A DNA stretch of 64,000 bases from assembly GCA_019753105.1 (NCBI GenBank), contig JAIELJ010000006.1, forward strand, positions 248,001 through 312,000, written 5' to 3'. Below, piece after piece: positions 24,800 through 33,365 of this stretch. A model generated the notes under the pieces. The model was given only the letters and a program-made list of their open reading frames with translations. It searched no databases and was not told where the DNA came from. Within the stretch, counting starts at the first letter, position 1, and every line of letters starts with the position of its first letter. The position numbers and the translations under genes were made by a program. The DNA is from Hyphomonadaceae bacterium (GTDB taxonomy: Bacteria > Pseudomonadota > Alphaproteobacteria > Caulobacterales > Aquidulcibacteraceae).

Positions 24800-25675
24800 T
24801 CAAGCCGCGCGCGAGGCGGCGAGCGTGGAGAAGTAGACATCCTCAAGCCCGCCCTCGACGGCGGTGAAGTCCGGGCTTGGCTGCGCATCAGCGGCAACGT
24901 GGATCACGGTGCGCCCGCCGACGAGGCGTTCGGAGATCAGATTGTAGCGCTGGCGTGCGGTTTCGAGTTCTTCGCGCGCAATGGTGGCGCGCCAGACGCG
25001 GCCTTGCATCTCTTGGCGCAAGCCTTCGGGCGAGCCTTCGCGCACGACGCGGCCGCCGGCGAGGATCGCCATGCGCGGGCAGAGTTGCGAAACATCTTCG
25101 ACGATGTGCGTCGAGAGAATGACGACGACATCGTCACCGATTGCAGCGAGCAGGTTGAGGAAGCGGTTGCGCTCTTCCGGGTCGAGACCAGCCGTGGGCT
25201 CGTCCACAATGATGAGCTTCGGATCGCCGAGCAACGCTTGCGCAATGCCGAAGCGCTGACGCATGCCGCCTGAATACCCAGCGAGCGCCTTCTTGCGCAC
25301 GTTGTAGAGATTGACCTTGTTCAACAGCCCCTGCACCGCATCGCGGCGCTCTTTGCCGTTGGTCAAACCCTTCAGCACGGCGAGGTGGTCGAGCATCGCT
25401 TCGGCCGAGACGCGCGGATAGACGCCGAAATCCTGCGGCAGATAGCCGAGCGTACGGCGCAGCAATTCCGGCTGCTTCACGACGTCGAGTTCGCCGAAGC
25501 GCACACTGCCCGAGCTTGGCGTTTGCAGCGTCGCGACGACGCGCATCAAGGTCGACTTGCCGGCGCCGTTCGGGCCCAGCAGACCGAACATCCCCGCCCC
25601 GATCGTCAGGTTCACATCGTTCAGCGCGAGCACGCCGTTCGGGTATTTGTGGGTGAGGTTCTTGATCTCGAGCAT
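24800..25675 (-). CDS. ABC transporter ATP-binding protein
   Basis: A 291-residue ABC-2-type ATPase. Walker A GPNGAGKST, Q-loop region YLPQDFGV, signature YSGGMRQRFGIAQAL, Walker B LIIVDEPTAGLD and switch His STHIVED are all intact. It is 17 bases upstream of the permease-peptidase fusion gene and forms a two-gene operon with it. A palindromic operator lies 41 bases upstream of its start codon. The C-terminal region after 215 resembles that of export ATPases. Confidence 0.9.
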   Translation of the reverse strand: MLEIKNLTHKYPNGVLALNDVNLTIGAGMFGLLGPNGAGKSTLMRVVATLQTPSSGSVRFGELDVVKQPELLRRTLGYLPQDFGVYPRVSAEAMLDHLAVLKGLTNGKERRDAVQGLLNKVNLYNVRKKALAGYSGGMRQRFGIAQALLGDPKLIIVDEPTAGLDPEERNRFLNLLAAIGDDVVVILSTHIVEDVSQLCPRMAILAGGRVVREGSPEGLRQEMQGRVWRATIAREELETARQRYNLISERLVGGRTVIHVAADAQPSPDFTAVEGGLEDVYFSTLAASRAA

Positions 25676-25715
25676 GGAAGGCTCCTCGGCCGGAAAACGG
25701 GGTTCCAGCCACCCT

Positions 25716-25730
25716 TATCGAATTTCGATA
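25716..25730. promoter_or_regulatory. Candidate operator TATCGAA-T-TTCGATA
   Basis: A perfect 7-base inverted repeat with a single central base, 41 bases upstream of the ATPase start at 25675 and about 95 bases upstream of the divergent DUF1295 gene. The pattern is of the sort bound by dimeric winged-helix regulators such as PadR or GntR types that often control ABC exporter operons. No regulator gene is adjacent in the window. The palindrome is plain in the sequence; the binding factor is inferred. Confidence 0.55.
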
Positions 25731-25824
25731 CGTAAGCCAGCCCATTCGTCGCCCCATCTTTGCGACCCGTCGCGAGGAGCCGCCGGGCGAATTCGCGCGT
25801 AGAAGGGCTGTCGAGGAGATTTGA

Positions 25825-26622
25825 ATGCTTGAGGCGCTGCCAGTTCTTGGGATCAATCTGCTTGTTTCGGCAGGGTTTTTTCTAGTTCTCTGGCTGGTGA
25901 GCATCCGCCTCCAGGACCCGAGCTTCATCGATTCCTGGTGGGGGCTGGGCGTCCTGGTGCTGGTCTGGACGACCTGGGCGCAAGTCGCGGCGCCCACTGC
26001 TCACGGTTGGGCCGTCGCCCTGCTCGCCAGCGCCTGGGGCCTTCGGCTCGGCCTCTTCCTCTTTTGGCGCTGGCGAGGCCACGGCAAGGATCGCCGCTAC
26101 GACCGCATGATCGAGAACGCGCGCACAAAACGCGGCTGGAATTTCGCGACGACGTCGCTGCTCTTCGTGTTCGGCCCGCAAATGATCTTGCAGATCATTA
26201 TGGCGCTGCCGGCGCAGCTTGGTCAGCTCGGCGAAGCGCGCGCGTTCGGTGTGCTTGCGATCATCGGCGCCAGCGTCGCCGCGTTCGGCATTCTCTATGA
26301 AGCAATTGCCGACGCGCAGCTCGCTGCGTTCAAGGCCAAGCCCGAGAACAAAGGCAAGGTCATGGACCGCGGCCTCTGGCGCTATTCGCGGCATCCGAAC
26401 TATTTCGGCGAGCTCTGCACGTGGTGGGGCATTTTCGCCGTCGCGCTCGAGACGCCGCTCGGCTGGTGGAGCCTCCCCGGCCCACTGCTGATCACGTGGT
26501 TGCTCACCAGCGTCAGCGGCGCGCCAACGACCGAGCCGCACTTGCGCAAAACGCGTCCGGACTACGAAGCATACAAAGCGCGGACCTCGAGCTTCATTCC
26601 GCTGCCGCCGAAGCGCGCCTAA
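25825..26622 (+). CDS. DUF1295 (steroid 5-alpha-reductase-like) membrane protein
   Basis: A 265-residue integral membrane protein with about six hydrophobic spans. DSWWGLG near residue 38, WGLRLGLFLFWRWRGHGKDRRY at 76-97, and the C-terminal signature GLWRYSRHPNYFGEL match DUF1295, a family in the isoprenylcysteine methyltransferase/steroid reductase fold. Function is not established. A GAGGAG ribosome-binding site precedes the ATG. Its stop overlaps that of the convergent helicase gene by four bases (CTAA 26619-26622). Confidence 0.85.
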   Translation: MLEALPVLGINLLVSAGFFLVLWLVSIRLQDPSFIDSWWGLGVLVLVWTTWAQVAAPTAHGWAVALLASAWGLRLGLFLFWRWRGHGKDRRYDRMIENARTKRGWNFATTSLLFVFGPQMILQIIMALPAQLGQLGEARAFGVLAIIGASVAAFGILYEAIADAQLAAFKAKPENKGKVMDRGLWRYSRHPNYFGELCTWWGIFAVALETPLGWWSLPGPLLITWLLTSVSGAPTTEPHLRKTRPDYEAYKARTSSFIPLPPKRA

Positions 26623-28640
26623 CCAAACCGCCCGCGCGCTTTCGCAGCCAGATCAATCTTCGGTAACGGCGCACCGATGCGCGCGTCGTTCACACCAACA
26701 TCCGGCGCCCACGCGGTTTGCTCGAACTTCGGCAGAATGTCGCTCGGCAGGAAGCGCGAGCGAATGGCGTAGACGTGCTTATCGCCGCCTTTGCCTTGCT
26801 GCGTGTGATAGAAACGCTGCGGCGTGATGAGGTGCAGCTCATCCTTGGCGCGCGTCATCGCCACATAAAGCAAGCGCCGCTCCTCCTCCAACTCCGCCGT
26901 CGAACCGGCGCCGAGATCGGACGGCATGCAGCCATCGACGACATTCAGCACAAACACGTTCTTCCACTCCTGGCCCTTGGCCGAGTGGATGGTGGAGAGG
27001 ATGAGATAATCATCGTCCTTCAACGCCGGCCCGCTCTCGTCGCTCGTCGAGTTCGGCGGATCGAGCGTGAGTTCGGTGAGGAAGCTGGTGCGCGAGGCGA
27101 ACGTCGCGCCGATGCGCTGCATCTGCTCGATGTCGCCGACACGCACGCGCGCATCGTCATAACGCTCGTTCATCATCGGCGCGTACCAACGCGCAGCGAG
27201 ATCGAGATCGCTCGGCCACGCCGGCGTCTTCGCCATCGCCGCCAGCATGTCCTTCAGCGCTTCCCATTGCTCGCTTGCGCCAGCCGGCGGCGCCGTGTTG
27301 CGGACGACGCCGAACGCGCCGGTTTCATCCACCGCATCGAGAATGCGCGCCGCGCGTGCGGGGCCGACGCCGGGGATGAGCTGCAACGTGCGGAAGCCCG
27401 CGACGCGATCGCCGCCGTTTTGCGCCCAGCGCAGGATGGCGAGAAAATCTTTGACGTGCGCGGCTTCGAGAAACTTCAGGCCGCCGAACTTCACGAACGG
27501 AATGTCGCGCTTGGCCAGCTCCAGCTCTACCGGCGCGGAGAAATCAGCAGCGCGGAAGAGCACGGCTTGCTGCGTCAACGCCATGCCGCGCTCGCGCGCG
27601 TCAAGCACGCTCTCCGCAATGTACGCCGCCTGCGCCGCTTCATCGCGCACGCTGACAAGCTGCGGCGCTGCGCCACCCGAACGTGATGTTCGCAAGTTCT
27701 TGGTGAAGCGCTCCTTCGCCAGATCAATCACCGCGTTTGATGCAGCGAGGATCGGCGATGTGGAGCGATAGTTTTGCTCCAGCGTCACCAGCCGCGCATC
27801 CGGCGTGAACAGCTTCGGGAAATCCAGAATGTTGCGCACGTCGGCGGCGCGGAAAGAGTAGATCGACTGCGCATCGTCGCCGACCACGGTGACGCCGCGC
27901 CCGTCCGGCTTCATCGCCAACAGGATGCGCGCCTGCAGCTTGTTCGTGTCCTGATACTCATCGACCATCACATGATCGAAGCGCGCGCCAACCTCCTGCG
28001 CCAGCGCCGGCTCTTGCATCGCCTCGGCCCAGAGCCAGAGCAGATCGTCATAGTCCAAGACGTCTTGCTTCTGCTTTGCTTCGACATACGCCGCGAACAG
28101 TCGCTTCAGCTCCGCTTCCCATTCGCGACACCACGGAAATGCGTTGGCGAGCGCATCGGCGATCGTCTCATCCGCATTCACGACGCGCGAATAGATCGCG
28201 AGGCACGTCCCCTTCATCGGAAAGCGCTTGGCGCCCGTCGCCACACCAAGCTCTTGGCGCACCATGCCCATCAGATCAGCGCTATCGCTGCGATCATGGA
28301 TGGTGAACTCGGGATCGATGCCGATCACCGGCGCCAGTTCGCGCAAGAGCCGCGCGCCGATGGCGTGAAACGTCCCAGCCCACGGGATGCGCACATCGCC
28401 GCTCATCACCTTGCCGACGCGCGCAATCATCTCACTCGCCGCGCGGCGCGAGAAGGTCAGCAACAGAATGCGCGTGGGATCAGCGCCGTTCGCAACCAGA
28501 TGCGCGACGCGGCACGAGAGCGTTTTGGTTTTGCCCGAGCCCGCGCCGGCGATGACAAGCAGAGGCTCAAGCCCATGCTCCACCGCCGCCCGCTGTTCTG
28601 CGTTCAAATCGTCAAAGGCCTGCGCCATGATTCGCGACAT
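26619..28640 (-). CDS. UvrD/Rep-type superfamily 1 ATP-dependent DNA helicase
   Basis: A 673-residue SF1A helicase. Seen in order: Q motif LNAEQRAAVEHG, motif I GAGSGKTKT, motif Ia LLTFSRRAASEM, motif II VDEYQDTN, motif III VVGDDAQSIYSFR, motif IV LEQNYRS, motif V TIHSAKGQEW, motif VI VAMTRAKDEL. It translocates 3' to 5' on DNA and is expected to act in repair or restart. It is somewhat shorter than UvrD or PcrA (about 720), lacking a long C-terminal tail. Cannot be assigned to UvrD, PcrA or Rep specifically. ATG 28628 is an alternative start. Confidence 0.88.
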   Translation of the reverse strand: MSRIMAQAFDDLNAEQRAAVEHGLEPLLVIAGAGSGKTKTLSCRVAHLVANGADPTRILLLTFSRRAASEMIARVGKVMSGDVRIPWAGTFHAIGARLLRELAPVIGIDPEFTIHDRSDSADLMGMVRQELGVATGAKRFPMKGTCLAIYSRVVNADETIADALANAFPWCREWEAELKRLFAAYVEAKQKQDVLDYDDLLWLWAEAMQEPALAQEVGARFDHVMVDEYQDTNKLQARILLAMKPDGRGVTVVGDDAQSIYSFRAADVRNILDFPKLFTPDARLVTLEQNYRSTSPILAASNAVIDLAKERFTKNLRTSRSGGAAPQLVSVRDEAAQAAYIAESVLDARERGMALTQQAVLFRAADFSAPVELELAKRDIPFVKFGGLKFLEAAHVKDFLAILRWAQNGGDRVAGFRTLQLIPGVGPARAARILDAVDETGAFGVVRNTAPPAGASEQWEALKDMLAAMAKTPAWPSDLDLAARWYAPMMNERYDDARVRVGDIEQMQRIGATFASRTSFLTELTLDPPNSTSDESGPALKDDDYLILSTIHSAKGQEWKNVFVLNVVDGCMPSDLGAGSTAELEEERRLLYVAMTRAKDELHLITPQRFYHTQQGKGGDKHVYAIRSRFLPSDILPKFEQTAWAPDVGVNDARIGAPLPKIDLAAKARGRFG

Positions 28641-28700
28641 GCGCCGAGGCTGACGTGTTTCGCCTTTGTTCGCAACGCGGGGGATGTTAACGAGAGGTGC

Positions 28701-29276
28701 ATGAAGTCTCTGATGCTAGGCGCTCTTGCGCTTGCCCTCCTTGGATGCGCCGCGCCGTCGCCCGCACGCACAATCGTGATCACGCCCTCGATGCCCGAAG
28801 CGGCATTTGTGGAAGCTGCGGGGGATCGACTGCATTCAGCACAAGACGTTCGGATGGGAGCGCTGATCAGGCCTTATCGACTGGTCTTCGACTGTTGCGT
28901 GCCTCAACTCGTGCTTGTCGATCGGCCCGCTCATCCCGTGGACACCATCGTGTCTTCACCGCTAGGCATCATGTCCTTCGTTGTTTTCCACCAGCACTTG
29001 ACGGCCGAGGCCGCCGTGGAAGAAGCGCAGCGGGTCTACGATGCACTTCGTGCCGCGAACTATAGCGATCGTAACGCCTCGTTCTCGCTCACAGTTCGGG
29101 AAGCAGAGGCGTTGGCGGATGCTAATGACCGGTTGAGCGTCTTCAGTCTCGTTAGTGCTGATGGTCGACAGTTTGCGTCGGCACAACTGACCATCGGCGC
29201 AGCTCCACTGCTGGCGCCAGGTAGCGTGTACTACCTCTCTCTATCAATTGGCGACAATATCAACACAGAGCCATGA
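28701..29276 (+). CDS. Predicted lipoprotein of unknown function
   Basis: 191 residues starting at ATG 28701 with GAGAGG upstream. The signal peptide ends in a good lipobox, LALLGC (Cys16), so the mature protein should be lipid-anchored. The rest has no motif I recognise; the middle contains two adjacent cysteines (FDCCVPQ). Base composition is visibly less GC-rich than in the flanking helicase and VOC genes, which suggests a later acquisition. Its stop overlaps the start of the VOC gene (ATGA 29273-29276). Confidence 0.7.
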   Translation: MKSLMLGALALALLGCAAPSPARTIVITPSMPEAAFVEAAGDRLHSAQDVRMGALIRPYRLVFDCCVPQLVLVDRPAHPVDTIVSSPLGIMSFVVFHQHLTAEAAVEEAQRVYDALRAANYSDRNASFSLTVREAEALADANDRLSVFSLVSADGRQFASAQLTIGAAPLLAPGSVYYLSLSIGDNINTEP

Positions 29277-29728
29277 TCTCCCCCAACGGCATCGCGCATA
29301 TTCAGCTCACGGTTCGCGATGTCGCCGCGTCGCGGCCATTCTACTATCGACTGCTCCACGAGACGTTCGGCATGGCGGTGCAGTACGACGTGCCGGGCCA
29401 AGTCTTCTATTGCATCGGCGCGCGCACTGGCGTGCTCATCCGGCCCGCCGCACCCGAGCATTGCGACACGGCGTTCGACCAATGGCGCGTTGGTTTGCAC
29501 CATTTCCGCTTCCGCATGCGCTCGCGCGAGGACGTTGAAGCGCTGCATGAATCGATGCGCGACTTCGGCGCCAAGATCATCCGTGCGCCGGAAATAGGCT
29601 CGTGGGCCCCGGACTATTATTCGACCTTGTTCGAAGATCCCGACGGCATCCGCATCGAAGGCGTGTTCATCCCCGGAAGCGGCAATCTCGATCGCATCAA
29701 GGACGCGCCGCTAGCGCCCGTCGGTTAA
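29273..29728 (+). CDS. VOC-superfamily (glyoxalase/dioxygenase fold) protein
   Basis: A 151-residue vicinal-oxygen-chelate protein. It begins IAHIQLTVRDVAASRPFYY, the usual first beta-alpha module, with His at the first metal position; the second module includes LHHFRFRMRS and ends with LFEDPDGIRIEGVFIP, carrying the Glu ligand. Members are metal-dependent isomerases, dioxygenases or resistance proteins; nothing here fixes the substrate. It starts inside the stop of the lipoprotein gene and its own stop overlaps that of the convergent GGDEF gene (TTAA 29725-29728). Confidence 0.83.
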   Translation: MISPNGIAHIQLTVRDVAASRPFYYRLLHETFGMAVQYDVPGQVFYCIGARTGVLIRPAAPEHCDTAFDQWRVGLHHFRFRMRSREDVEALHESMRDFGAKIIRAPEIGSWAPDYYSTLFEDPDGIRIEGVFIPGSGNLDRIKDAPLAPVG

Positions 29729-30786
29729 GCCGCGTTCTGCTGACGCGCCAGCTGCAAGTCCGTGACGCTTCGATCCCGCCCCTGCGCTTTCGCGGCGTCC
29801 AAACACGCGGTGGCGCGCGTCACCAAGCCCGTCGCGGCATCGTCCGGCTGAAACCGCGCGACGCCGATCGAGAGCGTGATCTCGCCAATAACGTCGCCCG
29901 TCGACTTCACCGAAAGCCGCTTCGATTTCACTGCGCGCGCGACACGCGCCGTCAGCGCTTCGCCCAAGTTTACGTTGGTGCGTGGCATGATCAGCGCGAA
30001 CTCTTCGTTGGCGATGCGCGCGGCCATGACATCACCCTGCGCGTGCGCGCGCAGTGTCGATGCGATGTAGCGCAGCACCTGGTCGCCGAGCGAATGGCCC
30101 CAATTGTCGGTGATGCGGCGGAGATTATCGATTTCGAGGAGTGCCACGCAAAGCTCGCCACTGGAGGTGGTCGCCTCTTCGACGCGGCGCTGAAGCGTCT
30201 CGTCAAACATGCGCCGGTTGGCGAGGCCGGTTAAGCCATCCGTCAGCGCTTCGACCTTCACGGCCTGCAGCGCGGCTTGCAATTCCTCCACCTGCCGCGA
30301 GGACGCTTCGATCTGCTCGACTAGTTTCAGGTTCTGCTCCGCCATCTCGTGCGTCGAGACGGCGAGCTGCTTTACCATCGCGCGAAACGCGTCAGAATCG
30401 ACGCCGCCTTCGAAGCGCTCCGCGGCGGTTTTCAACAGGGTCGCGTAAGAGCTCGCCTGGCTCCCCGCTCCGCGCAGATTGGAAACGGCGCCATCGAGTT
30501 CGCGCGCGATCAGGCCGCTCGCTTCCAGCATCTGGATCGAAAGCCGCGTGTTGGCGAAGAAGCGCTCGAAGAGTTCGTCGTTGACCTCGTCAGTAAACGC
30601 ATCACCGCTCGTCAGCCGCGTTTCGATCTCGCGGCACAGCTCCGGCGGCGAGCCCGCGACATAGCCGGTCCAGATTTCATAGTTTGGCGGCGTCGGCGGG
30701 ATATCGTGCGTATGCATACGCTCGATGATCTCTTTGGCGCGCTCAAGCCCGGACGGCCCGCGAAAGAGCGAAACCTCATGTCCCAT
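29725..30786 (-). CDS. GGDEF-domain protein with degenerate active-site motif
   Basis: About 353 residues from ATG 30786. The N-terminal 180 residues are helical with no sensor domain I recognise; a coiled-coil stretch (EQIEASSRQVEELQAALQAV) leads into the C-terminal GGDEF domain: LTDGLTGLANRRMFDE, IDNLRRITDNWGHSLGDQVL, then ANEEF where active cyclases have GG[D/E]EF. Loss of both glycines argues against normal diguanylate cyclase activity; it may instead bind GTP or c-di-GMP as a sensor. The start was chosen because the preceding reading has no family-like sequence. An intrinsic terminator separates it from the upstream gene. Confidence 0.82.
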   Translation of the reverse strand: MGHEVSLFRGPSGLERAKEIIERMHTHDIPPTPPNYEIWTGYVAGSPPELCREIETRLTSGDAFTDEVNDELFERFFANTRLSIQMLEASGLIARELDGAVSNLRGAGSQASSYATLLKTAAERFEGGVDSDAFRAMVKQLAVSTHEMAEQNLKLVEQIEASSRQVEELQAALQAVKVEALTDGLTGLANRRMFDETLQRRVEEATTSSGELCVALLEIDNLRRITDNWGHSLGDQVLRYIASTLRAHAQGDVMAARIANEEFALIMPRTNVNLGEALTARVARAVKSKRLSVKSTGDVIGEITLSIGVARFQPDDAATGLVTRATACLDAAKAQGRDRSVTDLQLARQQNAA

Positions 30787-30877
30787 CGCGAACGCACACC
30801 CCTCTGATGCAACCGGTGGTGATGGTTTCAGAAAAGCTCTGAAGTTCGCGTTAATCTCCGTGATCTTTGCGGGCTGC

Positions 30878-30908
30878 AAAGAAAAACGCCCCGCCGAGGC
30901 GGGGCGTT
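30878..30908 (-). terminator. Intrinsic terminator of the diiron protein gene
   Basis: AACGCCCCGCC (30885-30895) pairs with GGCGGGGCGTT (30898-30908) in an 11-base perfect stem. On the minus strand the stem runs into a T-rich tail (TTTCTTT) at 30884-30878. It is positioned 25 bases after the stop of the gene at 30933-32093. Confidence 0.88.
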
Positions 30909-30932
30909 CAGCTCACGTCGTAAACGCGAAGC

Positions 30933-32093
30933 TTACTCTGCGGCGACGGCCGCTGCTTTCACATCGTTCAGCGCATTGACGTTCGCGCCGAAATTGATCG
31001 TCTTCAGGTAGGCGATGCCTTCATCGGCGATAGCGTCGCCGACCATTTCGTCGCCTTCGGCTTTGAACTCGTCGAAGTCGATGTACATCGCATAAAAGCT
31101 CTTGGTGCGGTCGGTGATGATGCCGGCGTTCCAGAGCGTCTTGACCAGCACGCGGAAGATGTTGGTGCCTTCCTTCATGTGCTCGCGGCGCGCGTCGTCG
31201 GTGGCGACTTCTTGGAAGCCCGCCATGACCTTGTCCGGATCGAGACCGAACTGCGCGTAGATCGACGTCATCTGGTGGGGTGCGACGAGATTGAACAACA
31301 GCGTCTGGAAGCAGTGCGCTGCCCAGTTCTCGACGATCTCATGCTCTTCAGGTGAGAGCTTCGGAATGGTGCGGTCGGCCCAGATCTTCCCGAACTTGTG
31401 GTGGAAGGCTTCGTCGGTCATCACGAGTTGCGTGAGCTTCTTGGCCAGCGGATCGTTCCACTCTTTGAAGATCGTCGCGAAGGCGCCCATGGCGAGGCCT
31501 TCGACCAGCATCTGCATGCCGATGATCTTTTTATAGACTTCCGGCGCATGCACGATTTCTTGCAGCAAGCCCGCGAGCACCGTGCCGCAAGGCAGCGGCG
31601 AGCCCCAGCGCGCGATGATGTATTTCGCAAACGCCGTGACGTGACGGCCTTCTTCGCGCGTTTGGTTGGCGGCGTATTCTTGCGCGCCCGGATCGCGGAG
31701 CACGTGGCAGAGCGAAGCGGAGAGATTCAACGCGCCCTGCTCGCCGTGCAAGATCGAGCTCATCACCCAGCGGCCAACTTGGCTCTTAAAGCGGATGCGC
31801 TCGGCTGGCTTGTCGGCGAAATAGTTCGAAACGTAATCGGTCAGCAGCGCCGGGATCATCACGTCCGGGATGAAGTCGGTCGTGTCCGGATCGAAGTCGT
31901 CGTTGAAGTCGATGTATTTCTTATCGAGCGGATCCCAGAAGTGATCGTGGGTCGCCGAGATGATCTTATCGAACGCGGTCGAGCGGTTCAGGTGACGATC
32001 GATCTCCAGCATCTGGCTGAAATCGGTCGGCGGAACGGCGTCATAGACCTCGTCCTTAGTGATCTGGCGGATAGGGGCGGCGGAATCGGCCAT
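30933..32093 (-). CDS. Ferritin-like diiron-carboxylate protein
   Basis: A 386-residue mostly helical protein. Four helices supply a probable diiron site: HGEQGA, EEGRHV (ExxH), LVEGLAMG and DEAFHH (ExxH). This is the pattern of ribonucleotide-reductase-R2-like and AurF-like oxygenases, but it matches no characterised enzyme I can name. ATG 32093 has GGGAGAG upstream; the earlier in-frame start gives a non-family N-terminus. It is monocistronic, with its own terminator. Likely an oxygenase or oxidase on an unknown substrate. Confidence 0.7.
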   Translation of the reverse strand: MADSAAPIRQITKDEVYDAVPPTDFSQMLEIDRHLNRSTAFDKIISATHDHFWDPLDKKYIDFNDDFDPDTTDFIPDVMIPALLTDYVSNYFADKPAERIRFKSQVGRWVMSSILHGEQGALNLSASLCHVLRDPGAQEYAANQTREEGRHVTAFAKYIIARWGSPLPCGTVLAGLLQEIVHAPEVYKKIIGMQMLVEGLAMGAFATIFKEWNDPLAKKLTQLVMTDEAFHHKFGKIWADRTIPKLSPEEHEIVENWAAHCFQTLLFNLVAPHQMTSIYAQFGLDPDKVMAGFQEVATDDARREHMKEGTNIFRVLVKTLWNAGIITDRTKSFYAMYIDFDEFKAEGDEMVGDAIADEGIAYLKTINFGANVNALNDVKAAAVAAE

Positions 32094-32306
32094 CGCGTCG
32101 TCTCTCCCGGATAAGGCCGCTTCCAGGCGGCCGTTTTTATCGATGATCGCAGACTTACAGAAAGGGGTCCGCCGGTCAACAAAAATGACGCATGCGTCAA
32201 CTTGATAAAGGCTTTGTGAAGCCTGTCGTCCAGACCGCCCCATCCGTCGCGCACAGGTCGCGTCTCAGATCGTTGGAGGAGGACGCTGCCGGATCGGAGG
32301 ATCGCC

Positions 32307-32930
32307 ATGCGTTTTGCTCTCGCGCTCGTCTGCGCCCTCGCCTTCTCGTCCGCCGCCTTCGCTCAACAGGCCGCGACGCCGCCCGATCCGGACCGGATGA
32401 GCCGCGATGCGCTCGAGGCGGAGGTACGAGAATCCCGCGCGTATTTGCAAAACGGCGGCGTGCGCACGGCGCGCCCGGCGGGCTGCACAGCGCCAGAGCA
32501 TCGCCAGCTCGATTTTTGGATCGGTGAATGGGACGTCTCGCCGGCCGGCAGTTCGATGGTGCTCGCCGAAAGCACGATACGCGCGCTCGACCAAAGGTGT
32601 TCGATCTTTGAAGAATGGCGGCCATTTGCGAGCGCCGGGGGGCACTCGCTCTCAAGCTACGATTCAAGCGACGGCGCCTGGCATCAGGAATGGATCGACG
32701 GAAATGGCAGCCGCACGCCGTTCGTCGGCCGCTTCGCAGACGGCGTCATGCGCCTCGATAATCTCGGACCCGTTCCGCCAGGCCAACCCGCTAACCTGCG
32801 CCGCCGCATGAACTATCAGCAGATCGATGCCGACACAGTCCGCCAGTGGGGTGAGCGCTTCGATGAAGCGACGCAGAGCTGGGTCGTCACCTGGGATTTC
32901 ACCTATCGCCGCAGGCCAGGCACGCGCTGA
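32307..32930 (+). CDS. Secreted protein with DUF1579-like domain
   Basis: 207 residues. A clear signal peptide (MRFALALVCALAFSSAAFAQ, cleavage after AFA) precedes a mature domain beginning LDFWIGEWDVSPAG, which recalls DUF1579 proteins (DFWLGEWDV). The rest is predicted beta-rich, with repeated tryptophans, as expected for a lipocalin-like barrel. Function unknown. The upstream 213-base gap (32094-32306) separates it from the divergent diiron gene and presumably holds both promoters. Confidence 0.68.
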   Translation: MRFALALVCALAFSSAAFAQQAATPPDPDRMSRDALEAEVRESRAYLQNGGVRTARPAGCTAPEHRQLDFWIGEWDVSPAGSSMVLAESTIRALDQRCSIFEEWRPFASAGGHSLSSYDSSDGAWHQEWIDGNGSRTPFVGRFADGVMRLDNLGPVPPGQPANLRRRMNYQQIDADTVRQWGERFDEATQSWVVTWDFTYRRRPGTR

Positions 32931-32969
32931 GCGTTAGGCGTTGCAGACGCAACAGCCTATGTAGGCGCA

Positions 32970-33365
32970 ATGCACGAAACCGCGCCTTCCCTAGAAGACT
33001 TCGAACGCCTCGCGCGCGCCGCGTGGGATGAGATGCCCGCCGCGTTCCGCGACATGGCGGGCGACGTTCTCATCCGGATCGAAGATTTTGCCGATGAGGA
33101 AACCCTGGCGGGCCTTGAGATGGAGGACCCGTTCGAGCTGACCGGCCTCTATCACGGCGTCGATCTCACCCAGGCGTCGATTATGGATCCAACGCCCGCG
33201 CAGCCGATGGTTTTCCTCTATCGCCGCGCCATTCTCGACGAATGGATCGACCGCGGCGACGTCACGCTCGCGGAACTGGTCTCACACGTGCTGGTTCACG
33301 AGATCGGCCATCACTTCGGTCTGAGCGACGATGCGATGGATGCGATCCTGGAGAGCGCCGACTAA
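32970..33365 (+). CDS. Zincin-like metallopeptidase family protein
   Basis: A 131-residue single-domain protein with the extended zinc motif HEIGHHFGLSDD near the C-terminus (HExxHxxG...D). This matches the minimal metallopeptidase family (former DUF1025) widespread in alphaproteobacteria and actinobacteria. No signal peptide, so cytoplasmic. Catalysis has been little studied. The stop overlaps that of the convergent gene by four bases (CTAA 33362-33365). Confidence 0.85.
   Translation: MHETAPSLEDFERLARAAWDEMPAAFRDMAGDVLIRIEDFADEETLAGLEMEDPFELTGLYHGVDLTQASIMDPTPAQPMVFLYRRAILDEWIDRGDVTLAELVSHVLVHEIGHHFGLSDDAMDAILESAD

Noticed and set aside
29725-30786. Active diguanylate cyclase
   Set aside because: The active loop reads ANEEF, so cyclase activity is not claimed.
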